The notes below the pieces were generated by a model. That model was not told where the DNA came from. It was given only the letters and a program-made list of their open reading frames with translations, and made no database searches. DNA of 64,000 bases from Liopterus haemorrhoidalis (lineage: Eukaryota > Arthropoda > Insecta > Coleoptera > Dytiscidae), in NCBI GenBank assembly GCA_963971575.1, contig OZ020615.1, positions 65,047,379-65,111,378 of the forward strand, in the 5' to 3' direction. Positions 13,801-28,800 of the stretch are shown here, in pieces; the stretch's first letter is position 1; the number at the start of each line of letters is the position of its first letter. The translations under genes were made by a program, and so were the position numbers.

Positions 13801-16800
13801 CCTGTTTTTCTGGATACCAAAGGTCCGCCAGAATCTCCCCTGCAGCCGTCTTTACCACCTTCTGGATATCCGGCACATATCATACTGTCTGCAATGTTGG
13901 TTACACTTTCGTAATCAGTTTTGCAAACAGTTCTTCCGACAACGGGAACTTCGACTTTTTGTAAATGATCGGGAAGATTACTGACGGAAGACTACAAAAA
14001 AATTATTGTAAGAATATTGTGTCCCAGAAAGAATCTATTCAACGTCAATAGTTTATTGCTTGAGCAAATTTCAACCTTTGAAGGCATATTTTTTTTAGGA
14101 CATTCTGTACATTTTTTAGGTTGTTTTTCTTACATGTAATACTCCCCATCCAGTTAAAACTGCAATTTCACCTTCTGGAGGTTCTGTAGATGTTAGTTTG
14201 ACAGTTGCAACCCCCTCAGAACCGAGGGGAAAATTGGAATCAACCTAAACATATTAAAATTTAACCTACATATTTTAATAATCTTTTTATTTTATGTATA
14301 AAATTCAAAGTAATTTGCCATTACCTTGAGCAAAGCGTAGTCATGATCTGTCGTTTTTCTGTCATACAGTGGGTGCATGATGGTTTGTTTGACGGTGTTC
14401 ACATGCCCCCCAGTTGTGCGGAAAGTACTGCCGGATACTAGCGTCAAATCTTTAATATCGCTTTCTGTAAAACTGTAATTTTACTGCAGTTTATATGAAA
14501 ATCGTGACTGCGGTTGTAATGCTTATTACGGGTAAATTTGTTTACGGTTTGAAAGACATTTTTCTTAATTGAATAGACTTCGATTTAACAACTTACTCTT
14601 CTAAACAATGCGCGGCAGACAGGGCCCATTTTGATGAAATTATAGAAGCTCCGCAGCCATGTTTTCCTTTATATCTCATTGACAGTTGGTAAGGAAAGTC
14701 TTTTATATCCGCATTAGAACCTCCTATTATTTTTCCCTCGAATAATTTTGGCAATATTCGGCTCTCTAAATTAATTAATTTAGTTTTAATTTGTTTCAAA
14801 CTACTAAATTAAATGACTTACCATTTATGCCATAAAAGGCAAATAAAATTATTAGCAACTTTAACATATTGCTTAGTGCTTCTTTAACTAATTATCTTTT
14901 GAAAATTTAATCTATTTTATACCTTTCCTAATTTTTATTTAGCAACTGCACACGTTTGTCTTATCTATCAGATATTAGAGATATTATTTGGATTTTCCTT
15001 ACATTTTTCATATACTTATATTCGGGAAGTATAAAGTTTTATTGTTTTTGTATAAAAAATTATCTGTCACTTTGTTGAAGAGTAGTATCCGAAATTTCAA
15101 GATGAAACATGATTTAATAAAGAAATGGAGCAAATACCGGCGATGAGCGCATATTTTGAAAGAAATATAATCGTTAAATTTTAACAATCGACAGTGACAG
15201 AAACGTCTGTTAAATTCGAAGTCCATTAAATCGAGGTCCGTTAAAATGAGGATTTCCTGTGCGCAGTGAGATAAAACTGTTCTGCCTTCCGAGAATTTGT
15301 TTTATTTCTTAATCTACCAATTGTTTTTTGAATAAAAATTTAACAATCTGTAGAAACCGCCTTTAAAATCAAAAACTAGCGTCTGCGCCTTGTAGTTAGC
15401 AACACGCTGCGAGAATTGTCAACAAGAGACCTTTAACATTTTGTAAACATCGAAAAAACTTTCTTAGGAAACTTATTGGTTAATCGATTATTGTGAAAGT
15501 TTTTTACTTGTATAGTAGGGCAGTATTATATGTCATGAAAATATAAATCAAAGTATTATTTATGCAAAATAGTTTTTTTTATTTGTTTATTTATATATTT
15601 GTATTAATCAGGCGGAACCGAGAATGGATTTGAGTGCTCGAAGTCGTGCAGATGGTTTAAGCAGTGGTGTCACAGCAAGTAGTGATGATGGAGACAAAGA
15701 ATCTCTTACAAGACAAAATTACGCTCTTCGACATCGTCTTGAAGAGGAGCAAGCTACTTACAAACGTCGTCTCGATACATATCGACAAGCCCAACAGAAC
15801 CAGGCTGCCTTAGTCAGTCGATTACAAGCTAAAGTATTGCAATATAAACAGAGATGCTCAGAATTAGAGTCACAGATGATAGAAAATGTAGGATCTGTAG
15901 CCAGTCCGGTTAAACAGAGGAGTAAAGTTGATATGCCACCTGATTCAGCATATGCACAAGCACAGAAGCATTTACAGGAATTACGAGAAGAAAGGATTCA
16001 AGATTTAGACACTGCACTGCAAAGATTAGACGAGGAAAGAAAAAAGTATGTATAAACATAACATAATATAACCAAATCTAACATAATTATTTTCAGATGT
16101 GACAAATTAATGCAAGTAAACTCTATCTTAAAAGAACAACTTGAAGAATCTCATCAAACAAATGAAGCTTTGACAGCTGATCTACAAAAATTGACAAATG
16201 ACTGGGAAGGCTTACGTGAAGATATGATTGTTAAAGAAGATGAATGGAAGGATGAAGAACAAGCTTTCAACGACTACTACAGCAATGAACATAGCCGACT
16301 GCTTGGTCTTTGGAGGAATGTTGTTTCAGTCAAAAGAATGTTCAGTGATGTACAATCCAGCAATGAAAGAGATTTATTGAAAATGAGATCTGAGTTAACT
16401 AATTTGACGAGGGATATGAGTTCGGCTTGCAATAAAATAGGAGATAGTATGTTACGCACTGATGTATTAGGGGGTAAACAGACAGCACAGTATGAGAAAG
16501 AAGCCACTGATCTACGACAACAAATTCACTCGCTAAGTATGAAAAATGATAATCTGCAACTAGAAGTCAACATGAAGGAAGAGAGGGTACAGCAACTGCT
16601 ACATGACGTTCAATCTTTGGTAAGTTTTAGAATTATGAACTGCCGTGGCTTTGTGGTAAAACAGTTGGCTACTGGGTTCAAATCCCGGAATTTACACTTT
16701 TTGATACTATGCATATCGGCTCACGGATCAATACAAACTCGAATATTAAAACTTAAAAATTCCTTTCAAGCGTCAATTCTTGCATATTTCAGAGTTTCGA

Positions 16801-19800
16801 AGGGGAAAAAAAGACCGGAAGCTGTTTATAAAGACCTATTAAAGAATACCTAGATCTATTAAACGTTTATAAAGACAGTATTATGTCCGGAATCACTTCA
16901 CTTTTCCAGCAATGTGTTAAGTGTGTGAGTAATATAATTATTTGCAGGAAGAACGCTGTGCTGATGCTGAACGAGATGTTCACCAATTATCCCGCATGCA
17001 AGAAGAGGTCGAGGTACTGCATGCAGCTTTACGCGATATAGCTCACGCTGTCGTCCAAGATTCAGAAACATTAGACGTAGACACAATCCAACGGGCTTCA
17101 CATGTACATTTGACACCGTCAACACCAGTTCCACAAAAGTATGTAATTTTTTATTATATAACCTATCTTTTACTATTCTAATAATAATATTTTAGGTCAC
17201 CCAAACGCGGTCTTTCTAGTTTAGTATCACCAGCATTCGCCGAGAGCACTATTTCAGCAGTTCATGCTTCATTGCATAAATATCAATCACTGATTCATGA
17301 ACTTCAAGTTAAGTTGCAAAGTAGTAAAGAGCAGTTGCATCTGGTAAGGAAGCAATGTGAGAACGCTGATGAGACTAACGCTGCTTTAGAAGGAAGAATT
17401 AGCGAACTTATTCCGCAGTTAGACTCCTGTAGAACGCAAATTGCACAGCTGACACAAGATAAAGAAATGCTACAGAAAAATCTGGACACTTTACGAGCAG
17501 AAAAGAATGCTTTGGAACGTAATAGGATCGAATTAAATTCAATGGTAAGATTTGATTGGAAAATTATTATTCGTAACTAGTTAAGATGCTTGTATTTTAT
17601 AAGGATTACGGGGAAAATAGCCAGAGCTGGGCAATACTTTAAGTAAAAATACTTGCAGTATTACTTTAAGTACTTTGGTACTCAGAGTATTTTAAAATTA
17701 AAGTTCTTAATACTTGTACTGTAAATATTTTGCTTAACTACATTTAAGTATTACTCGCAGTACTTCAAGTACTTTTATGTGTTTTACGAATATTTCGCAA
17801 CAGAGAAATATTTCGAATAAAATTATTTGATAATAGTTGCTATACAAGTATTATTTTTTTATGTAAGATATATTTTGATACGTCTTAAAAAAAATTTAAT
17901 ATATCGCCTTTAATTTTTATTTATATATTATTTCGTAGATTGAATCAATGAATATGGAAAATGACAAACTACAAAAATCAAATCACAAACTACAAAAACT
18001 AACTGATGTACTGACTGATGAAAAAATCTTCTTACAAACCGAAGTGGACCGTTTGAACCAAGATGCGAACATTCGAGAAATTAATCTAAGAACTGAAGAA
18101 GAAAGATGTAGTCGACTTCATGAAGAACTACTCACTGCTCGTGAAGAATTAAGCAAGATGTATCTCTCACAGGATATGTTGGAACAACAGAAGATTGAAA
18201 CGGATGGTCTGATTATCGCCCTCGAAAAATCTAAAGGCGATGTTAGATATGAGCTGGAAAAATCTTTATCAGATCAAATGAATGTCCAGGAAGCTGTTAA
18301 AAAGTTGGAGGCTTTTGCTTCTAATTTAGAACAGGAGAAAGGAAAACTGGAAAATGATTTGAAAAAGGTATGTGCATTAAAAACGTGGATTCAAATTCAG
18401 ACCACTTTATATATTATAACAGAGCACCTATTAATTATTATTATTTGTTTTAAATTATTGTTTTAAATAATTTTTTGTTTTAGACGCATGAAGAGAAAAA
18501 CGCTCTTCAAATGCAGTGTACTGATCAACAAAATGACATTGCTTCCCTACGTAAGGAACTTCTACATGCAGAACAGACTCGTTTAGATTTGGAATCTGAT
18601 AAGATGGCATTAAATGAGAAGGCTAAATTCCTCGAAATTGAAAAAGAAAAGGTACAAATCATAATAAATTTAACATTTTATTATTTTTGGTTAGCTATAA
18701 AAAATGGCAAGTTTTAAATCCCGGACACATATTTGATATATTTGTGTATTCAGGGGTAATGGGATCGGTCGAAACTATACTACTATCGTTTTCGTATAGT
18801 GGCGATATATAATGACAATAAAATACAAAACGAATTTTATTGTAATTTTGTATATTTCTTAAAATATTTATTTAGACTTTATACTAAATATTTTACAACA
18901 GTACCACTAGTTACTATTACTTAAATGATCAATATAACTAGTTACTAAGTTTATACCAGTGTTTCTCAACAGGTGGTCCGCGGACCACCAGTGGTCCCCA
19001 GGAAAATTTTAGTGGTACGCGAAAGTTTTTATATGTGTTTTTTTATACACATTTTTTATGTAAATAATTTATATTTTGTTTATTTTCTGTAAACATTCTG
19101 TGATTTTCTACAAATAAAATAAATGTATTTAGAAGCACATTAAATATATTTGTTTTCTTGCAAAAAATGAACCAATAATTATTATTGGTCCGCGTTAGAA
19201 AATTATATATTCTACTGGTCCGCGGTGCGTTTTTGGTTGAGAAACACTGGTTTATGTCACAGCTAAGTTTCATTTAAATTCTTCGGTACATCACCATGTA
19301 GGTCCAGACTAGGTACTCACTGACTGAACGTATTACTAACCGTGCGGGTTGCAACTATTTATAACTGCGACGAATTCTTACTGGAAACATTCACTAATAA
19401 GATCGATACGATTTATTGATCGTTCTACTTTACAGCACCGTATTTGTAACATTATATTTTGCATTTTTAGGTGGAAGTAGAATTAAATCAAGTTTCAAGA
19501 GAACGAGGTGATTTAAGTAACCAACTCTCTCAACACGCGAGGAAAAAAGAAGTTTTGAACGAGGAACTTATGAGACTACGTCAAAAATTAGAACAATCTC
19601 ATGAAAACAACGCTAGAATCAATAGAAATCTAGAAGATTTAGTCAAAGAAACTGAAGAAAAACAGGTATATTTTAGCATAATTTTTATATAATTAACCTC
19701 GCCTTATCGCTTCGGTCAAGTACGTAGCAAGACTAAGTATATTAACTGATTAGAAATTTGTGAATAGCTCAACTAATATCACCTGTATGAATAGGTTCTT

Positions 19801-22800
19801 TTGGAAACCAGCGGAAAAGAACTACAACGTCTTCAAGAGCAACTTGCTTCTTTGCACTCTGAAAAAGAGGCATTAGAAGCTGTTCTCTTCGACACGCAAA
19901 CCAATCTAGAGGCTTCCGATATAAAACTAGCTCAAGTCGAAAAGGAACAACAAGAATTACTTGTTAAACAAGAAAACCTCAAAGGCACTATCTCTCGACT
20001 CACTAAAGATTTGGAATTATCTGAACGCAGATGTCAGGACATCAAAACTTCCCTCTCCCAACAAGCCGTAAACATGGAATCGGAGTTTCAACAGACTGTC
20101 GGTAATCTTAGAAAACAGAATGAGGAGACTGTTCGCAAGTTGATGGAAGAAAAGGAGATTGTAAGAGTTACGTTAGAGAAACAAATGCAACAATCATTAC
20201 AACAACTTGGAAATGAGAAAGATAATGAATTACAACAGCTACAAGATCGTATTGAACAATTACAGAATCATATTGAAAATGTTTGCGAACAACATGAGGA
20301 ATTATTGGTTCGTGCAGAGAATGATAAGCAACAAGCTCTTTTGATTGGTAAGTTGTTTAATTTGTTGTCAAAATTTTGTTAACAGTTTTTTGTTTTAACA
20401 GCTCATCATGACCAGCAAGCGTTGCAAGAACGTATCTCAGCTCTGCGACATGATCTTGAAGCTGAACGAGAAGGTTTAGAAAGACTACGTAGAGAATCTA
20501 CTACTCGCATAGATCAAGACAGAATTATTATCAATCAACTTAAGGACGAATTGTCACGTGCTAAATCAAAACTAGAAGAATTAAAGTAAGTATTGTTATA
20601 TGGAAGCACATAGTACCATTATATTAGGTGGAACCAGTGTCTATATTAACATAGATATGTAATAAATGCTGTAATTCAGTGTATTAACAAGGTAGTATTT
20701 ATTTTTCAGACAAAGAAGTGAGGATGAAAGAGCAACATTGGAAATAAGAATAAGTGAAACTCAAAAGGAGAGGGATAGTGCCCAACAGGAGGTGCAAGAA
20801 ACAAAAGTACAATTGCATTTGTATGAAAATAAAATTGATGATTTGAACAACCAGCTACAAGACACTATGAGGAAATTAAAAGAAGGTATGTTCTATTTCA
20901 GTTTTCCTACGGAATACGGAAAATCGGGTTATATTCTCGCTGACAGGAGTGCACCCGTTTTTTTTTTTTTTCACCGACTGCCAACATATATAAGGGAGAT
21001 ATTGTGATCATACCGATTTTGACATTTCGAGATTTCGATGGATCTCCACGAATTGAGCTCGCCACATAACGTTTTGACTATTTTTAGCATGATAACTGTC
21101 AGTCTGTCTGTCCGTCTGTCTGTCCGTCTGTCTGTCCTTCTGTCTGTCTGTCTATCTGTCTGTCTGTCTCTCCGTCTGACCGTCCGTTCGTTTGTCTGTG
21201 TACACGTGCAGAGCAAATTCGGCTAAAAGAATTTTTATGAAACTTCATATTTAAGCTTTTGACATCAATGGCACGAGTTTATCAACTTTTGGTAAAAATC
21301 GGTCCTGTAGTGGACCCACAGCTGATTTTCCAGTTTTTTTTTTGCCACAAATTTCAAAATTTAGACCGTAACTCAAAAGTGACCACATATTTGTGATTTA
21401 AGACTAAAGATATATAATTATACCAATTTTCCAACGAATATCCAAGAATTCAAAATTTATTTTGTATCTAAAATTTTGATCATAAATTTTTTGTCTTCGA
21501 TTTTAGCAAAAATATAATTTTAAGCTAATTTTGGGCTGAGGATTAAAAAAAAAATATTTAAAAAATTCATGCTTTCCTAGTTTTTGAGTTAGAGCCAATT
21601 TGGGTCCGTTTTTTGCCTATAATTCCAAAAGTTTTGCCTAAACTTCAAAATGGATCCAATTTTATTGATCTACGACCAAAAATACATATTTGTACCAATT
21701 TTAAATAAAAACAGAAACAATTTTTTTTGCATCAAAATCACGATTTTTTTAAGGTCTACCCCTTACGTTTTTTTCGAGTTTTGGCCATTTTCAAGGCTTT
21801 TGGATTACTGTCCACACAAAACTTAATAATTGGTTAAAGCCCAAATTTTTTTTTAGACTAAACAATGTAGGATTAATTTTAAAATTCAAACCGCATATTT
21901 ATATCCCTAACCATTTTTAATTTCTACCTCCCCCCGAGCTTATTTGTAGCATCCGATGCTTTTTTTTTAGAAATACATCACTGGTTAAAATCTAAGAATT
22001 ATTAACGCGTTATATATTATATTAAGATCATTATGTAGAAAATTAACTAATATTTTGAAATATAGCAGATTTTTGAAGTTTTTTTTATATATTTTTTATA
22101 TTATAAACAAATTGTTTCAAATTGATTTTGAGACTGTCTTTGTAGTTTGAGTTAAATGAATTTTAGAACTCAAATTTTTATAATCATTTTCATATCGCCC
22201 ACTCAGTATTACAAATGCGTTTTATAATTTAATTTAATATTGCTCTCATGGAGTAGTATTGATAAAACTGACATGATTTTCTGTAAAATATATATTTTTT
22301 TCAGTTGAAAATACATCTGAAAGTCTCCGCAAAGACTTGACCGATGTAAGACGCCAACTCACAGACTCAAACTTTGAAAAAGATAAATACCACAGTTCAA
22401 ATAAGGAGCTAAGGGACTACGTTAAAAGAACTGAGAGTGAAAAACGGGAACAAAGCCGTGAATTAGAAGAATCATTCCAGAAAATAGCAAGTAAGACATT
22501 TTATTACAATTTTTCTACAGCTTTATCAATGTTACATTGTATTTTAGACATTTCATTGACTTGTTGTTTCATTTTATCCAAGTTAACATTACCAGTATTG
22601 TCTTTATGTTTGCTGGCATTGAAATCATGAAACGTCTGTCCCATTGTCTTGAACAAATGTCCAGCTTTGTCTAATTCGCGTTTAACATCACCCATCGATA
22701 AATTCATCAAGTCTATTCGTGTTTCTGTTTCTTTTAATAATTTTTTAAAATCATGTTTTGGTTTTCTTTGTAACATTTCAACCATCTCAGGGTCATTATC

Positions 22801-25800
22801 TATTTCATCGCCACGATTCATTTTTACATATTGCCAAAAAAAATTAATATGTTTTGTTTTTTTTTTAGAAAACTAGATTTTTTGTTAGTGGTTAATTTTT
22901 TTAGATATGGAAGAAATCAAGTTGGCTCTTGAAACTGAACGAACTCGTCTACAAAATCAACTCCGGGATACTGAACGCGATCAAATGCAGGGAGATAATC
23001 AAATTCAAAGTCTTACTAAAGAGTTGCAGACTTTGCAGTCCAATAATACGAGACTACAGGCTGAAGAGAAGGAACTGATGGCCCGGCTCAGCAATGAGGG
23101 CGATGAACGAGAAAGAGTACAACAAGAATTGCATCAACAAAAGAAAAAAGTAAGTTTTCGGCATAATTTATATTAAACAGGATGGGCGAAACACAGATGA
23201 ACGATGTGTTTTTTTAACATAGTAATATTTTGAAAATAAATATATTTTAAACACAGTCCTCTCTCGATTAGCACGGCGATTACGTTCCGAAAAAACACCG
23301 CGCAATATGAATTCGTGCAGAGCGTATCTATAGTTGCGCTGTTTATCATTTAATCCAGTGTTTCTCAACCGGTGGTCCGCGGACTACTGGTGGTCCTTAG
23401 CAAAAATTTTGTGATCCGCGAAAGGCTTATAAATTTTTTTATTTAGATATTTTTTGTTAATTTTCGGTGATTTTTTTATTACTAAGATATGAAATAAATG
23501 AAGAGTATAAGCTGTTCACTTTTGTAAGAACCAACTATGGTCTATTTCAAATTTAAAAAAAAAGTAGATAGCGCTGCGAACCGAGTACGATTTACACTGG
23601 ACAAATACAGTATAGCGAAAAATTTAAAATAAGTTACAACTACGGCATGGGCGTAGTAACTGGGTTAGCAAGTGATTTTTTTTTTAATTTAAAAAAGGTT
23701 AATAAGATATTGAAATAAACAATGCAGATAATTCACTTACGTTATTTATACGACATAAATTCAGTTTAATAGGGAATTTGAAAAAGTTAAAAAAATATTA
23801 ATTTTAAAAATTCTGTACTATATATAAAAAGAGAGATTTGTCTAAAAGAGTTTAAATAAAGCAATAAAACAAACAATACATCTTCCGAGCTAAAGTTTCT
23901 TATTTAAATAATTATTGTAAATAAAAATTAAAAATATATGTATATATGAAGGTCTAAAAATTATATCAATAACTTCTTCTTTGGGCACAATCAGCTGGGC
24001 TGTCTTTTGGCCTCACATTAGTCCTCTCTCTTGATCTGTTAATTGTCAAGTGTCAAAAAATATTTATGTCAGATAACCTAAAAAATATATAACTACGTAA
24101 AAACAAATTACATGGAGAATTTTCTCCATAAAATCTATGCCAAGAATATAAATAAAAGTCTAAATATGTAAATAATAACAAAATATATGAAAAAAATCTG
24201 AACATCTGTCAACTTGGACTAAAAACAATATTTTAACGTTATTTATTTTAGTGTAATAGGGATGACGATCTAAACCAATCCGAAGAAAGGACAAACAGCT
24301 CCTATCTTCTTACACACATTTTTCTACTTTGAAATAGACTATAGTTTCGTATTACAAAATGAGACAGATTATACAATAAATTTGTTCAATAGTACATTTA
24401 TTTTGTGTGGTCCGCGGTAAGAAATTAAATATTTTACTCTCCGCGGTACGTTTTCGGTTGAGAAACGCTGATTTAATTAATAAGGAAGTTTCTATAATAA
24501 TAAACATAATTATTTAAAAAAAAATTAACATAAAATTAAAAATAACATTTTTAATTGAAAAAAAAAATGCGCAATTTCGAAAGCTGTACAATAAAGAATC
24601 GCGTTTAGAGATTACTTGTGTGTCGGAGTAGACCGGAACAAACACGCGTGACAGAAATAGCGTGTCACTATGGTCTATTTCAAAGTAGAAAAATGTGTGT
24701 AAGAAGATAGGAGCTGTTTGTCCTTGCTTCGGATTGGTTTAGATCGTCATCCCTATTACACTGTAAAAATATTGTTTTTAGTCTAAGTTGACAGATGTTC
24801 AGTGTCGTACATTGGAAATACAGTCTGTTTCAAACGCTTAGGCGGAACTAAATGGGAATTTCGTTCTTTTAGGTTGTCACGACAAGGGACCTTGCTTGGG
24901 TTATTTCATTTTTAACGTTGGAATGTCAAAATTTAAAATTACAACAATGAAACCATGGAAACGTATGACCTATGTCAAAATTAAATTATTTTTTTTATAT
25001 ATTTTAATGACAAAAAAATAAATAAATGGGAAATTTGTATTAAGAATGAAACAAAAAATCAAAATATAAAGAAAATGACATTTTAAAATGATATTAACCT
25101 TAACCAAAAATGTTTATTGTAAGTATGATTTACAAAGCTTAAACAAAACGGCCGAAAAGCACGATTTAAGCGATGAAAGTAACTAAATTGCAAAATCTAG
25201 TTCCGCCTAACCGTTTGAAACAGACTGTATATATTATTTATATTATTTAATTTTTCTCATATATTTTGTTATTATTTACATATTTAGACTTTTATTTATA
25301 TTCTTGGCGTAGATTTTATGGAGAAAATTTTCCATGTGATTTGTTTTTACGCAGTTATATATTTTTTAGGTTATCTGACATATAAATATTTTTTGACACT
25401 TGACAATTTTGAATCAAGAGAGAGGACTAATGTGAGGCCAAAAGACAGCCCAGCTGATTGTGCCCAAAGAAGAAGTTATAGATATAATTTTTAGACCTTC
25501 ATATATACATATATTTTTAATATTTATTTACAATAATTATTTAAATAAGAAACTTTAGCTCTGAAGATATATTGTTTGTTTTATTGCTTTATTTAAACTG
25601 TTTTAGCCAAATCTCTCATTTTATACATATATAGTACATAATTTTTAAAATTAATATTTTTTTAACTTTTTGAAATTTCCCATTAAACTGCATTTATGTC
25701 GTATAAATAACGTAACTGTATTATCTGTGTTGTTTATATCAATATCTTATTAACCTTTTTTAAATTAAAAAAAAAAAAAAATCACTTGCTAACCCAGTTA

Positions 25801-28800
25801 CTACGCCCATGCCCTAGTTGTAACTTATTTTAAATTTTCCGCTATACTGTATTTATCCAGTGTAAATCGTACTCGGTTCGCAGCGCTATCTACTTTTTTT
25901 AAATTTGAAATAGACCATAGTAAGAAATTCGTGTTTCCGGTCATAGTCCACACACTTATTTCAATACCATGTTTAAAACTAATAGTAACCATTTTTAGGC
26001 GGCAGATTTGGAGAATACTTTAGAAGTAACTCGACAGGAATTAGGACGTCTACGTAGCCACAGCGCTGAGGAGACTGAAAGATGGCATGGTCGAGAACAA
26101 GAACTGTTATTACGTCTCGAAGACAGTCGCAACAAAGAGAAGAAACTTGAAGACCAGAAACATAATCTAGAGATCTGTCTAACCGACGCAACTCAACAGA
26201 TACAAGAACTAAAAGCCCGATTAGGAGGCGCAGAAGGTAGAGTCAGAGGATTGGACGGTCAGTTAGTACAGTTGGATAGTTCTAAGCGGGATGTGGAACA
26301 GAAATTGGCCAGTGTTGTGTCTACACTTAGAAGAATTGCCGGGATACAACTAGATGGGTCAGTTAATTTACCTTATAGGCTATTAAGTCCATCTCGTCGC
26401 TGGAGTCCAGCCAGGTCCCAGGAACCACCAGAGGGTCGCGCAACCATTGATATAGATCCTGAAACTGTACGGAAGGGAGTCCGGAATTTAATGCAGCAAG
26501 TCGCTCAAATCGAAAGAGAAAGAGTAAGACACCCAAATTTTAATTTAGTTATTAGACTTTCATACATATAAATAATATAATCAATCACTCGTGTGAGAGT
26601 AAAAATTGTGGATTAAATTAAAAAAAATACAAAAATGGATCAGTTTTTAGAATTTCGTAGGTATATAAATACTTGCGAAATTCTGAAATATGTAAAAATT
26701 CACATTTCATATCAGAGTTTCTAAAAAAATTGATGTGAAGTGTGAATTTTCACACATTTCAGAGTTTCGCAGGTATTTAGTAAGTGAATGGGATGCCAAA
26801 ACAAATTTTATGTTAAAATATTTTTCTGTTCATTTTAATTCGAATGCCTAATACCATTATTTAGGTTTCTAAATATGTGCAGTATTTTTTTTTTTATAGA
26901 GCAAGGTTCATTAAAATTTTGAAAATTGCGTTTATGGTTTCCATTGGTTGTTTTAAGTCATAACTCTGCCCTTCTGATTTCGTGTATTTAATTTCAACAA
27001 TTTCCATTGGTTATTAAATTTACTGTTTTAAAAATTAAATGCAACATTTGCCCAAATATAACTAGAATTTTGAAAAAATAATTTAAACAAATTAAAACGC
27101 AAAGAAAAAAAATAATAAAATACACCATGAAAACAAGCTGGTTTACTTTGTTACATAAGTTATTAAATATTTTACATGGTCAAGCAAAAAACACAAAAAA
27201 ATGCGTTATTTCCCAAAAACATAAACTGATCAAAAATTCCTGTTGTACTATTCCGGTTCACACCAATGTACATTATTTAGAATTTTTTCAGATTTTTAGT
27301 TTAAACCATCTGGGCTACATTTTGGCAAAAATCGAGTCAAAATAATTTATTTTGCAAAAATAAAATTTTGATAGTTAATCCACGTACTAAGAGCTTTCAT
27401 TTGATACCGTACTCAGAATTTTAAAACAATACATTTTTTTTTGCGATGAGCATATATTTGTTTATATTTTTAGGGGGATATATTTTTTAGATGTTTTAGT
27501 ATTTTTCTTATGTGCGAGTCAAAGAGTTGTATAAGCATGCCAAATTTCAACTCTCTAGGTTTAGCCGTTTGGCTGCAATTTTTACCGAACAGGCAGACAG
27601 ACAGACGACAAAATGACGATATAAGTTCTTTTTAGTCATACCTACAAAACCCTAAAAATCAGAGTAATGTGAACTAGAATAATATACATTGATAGGGTCG
27701 CAACTAGCTTTTTTCAGGCCCTGGGCAAGATTTTATAATTGACATCCTAAAAAAAAAAAGGTCCTAATAATTTTGTATATATTATATAGCTATATTAATT
27801 TATATTTTCAATAAAATTATTATTTTTATTATTATTTATCTTGATACTTATATTAATAGCCGAAAATTGATTTTGAAATGTGTAAAATTAATAATTTTTT
27901 AAATTTCCAGGATGATTATAAAACCCAACTCCACAGCGCAAAAAAACAATTACATGAAGTTAGCGAGAATCAAAGTAAGGGAGACACTAAATTAAATGCA
28001 GTAATGCAGAATTTGAGAACGGTGCAAGAAGAAAAAACTAGTCTCGAGACAAAATTAGGTCAAAAACAAGCCGCACTGCAAGCACAAACTGAAGCCCTTC
28101 AACAAAAAACAGATGAGGCCCAACAAATACGCGATAAAGTCATTGCTTTAGAACTCAGCCTTCATAATACAAGCGATGAAAAAGGACAGTTTGAAGATAA
28201 GTTGGAGAAGATGAAGAATAATTTGATGAGGGTTGAAGCGGATAAAAGAAATCTGGAAGAAAATTTGGGACGATCAGAGAATCGAGCTTCCAAACTTGAA
28301 CTACAAAGAATGTCGATGGAAGGAGATTTACAAAGACTTCAAATGATGCTCCAAGAAAAAGATGCTAGTATCCAAAGGATGCAGGAGAAATGTGAAATGC
28401 AAGGACGAACGGTTGCAAGTTTAGAAGAACGTTGTGTTTCTCTCAAATCAACTATCGATCAATTAAATGCAACTTTAGAACGTGCAGCTTCAACCGAATC
28501 AGAACTACGATCTGAAATACAAACTACACAAAGAAATCTTCTAGACAACACCGCAATATCACAAACTATTAATGAAAAACTTAAACAACTCCAAAAATTA
28601 CACTCAAATACTGAGAATGAAAAACGTGTAATTTCTGAAAGATTTGATAGCACGCAGCAAACTGTTAATGAGTTACGTAGGACTAATCAACAGTTGCAAG
28701 ATCAGGTCGCAAGGATGAATACAGAGCTGGCTAATAACGAGGTGTTGCGTTCTGGGCTGGAGTCGCAGTTACGTCTTGCACAGTGGCCACAGGAAAGCGA

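Noticed and set aside
21038..21226. Open frames through the TCTG/CAGA tracts (also 5585-5660, 11742-11927, 61606-61794) as short proteins
   Set aside because: They encode only low-complexity Leu/Ser/Val or Arg/Thr/Asp/Gln repeats dictated by the microsatellite, and recur in every copy of the dispersed repeat.
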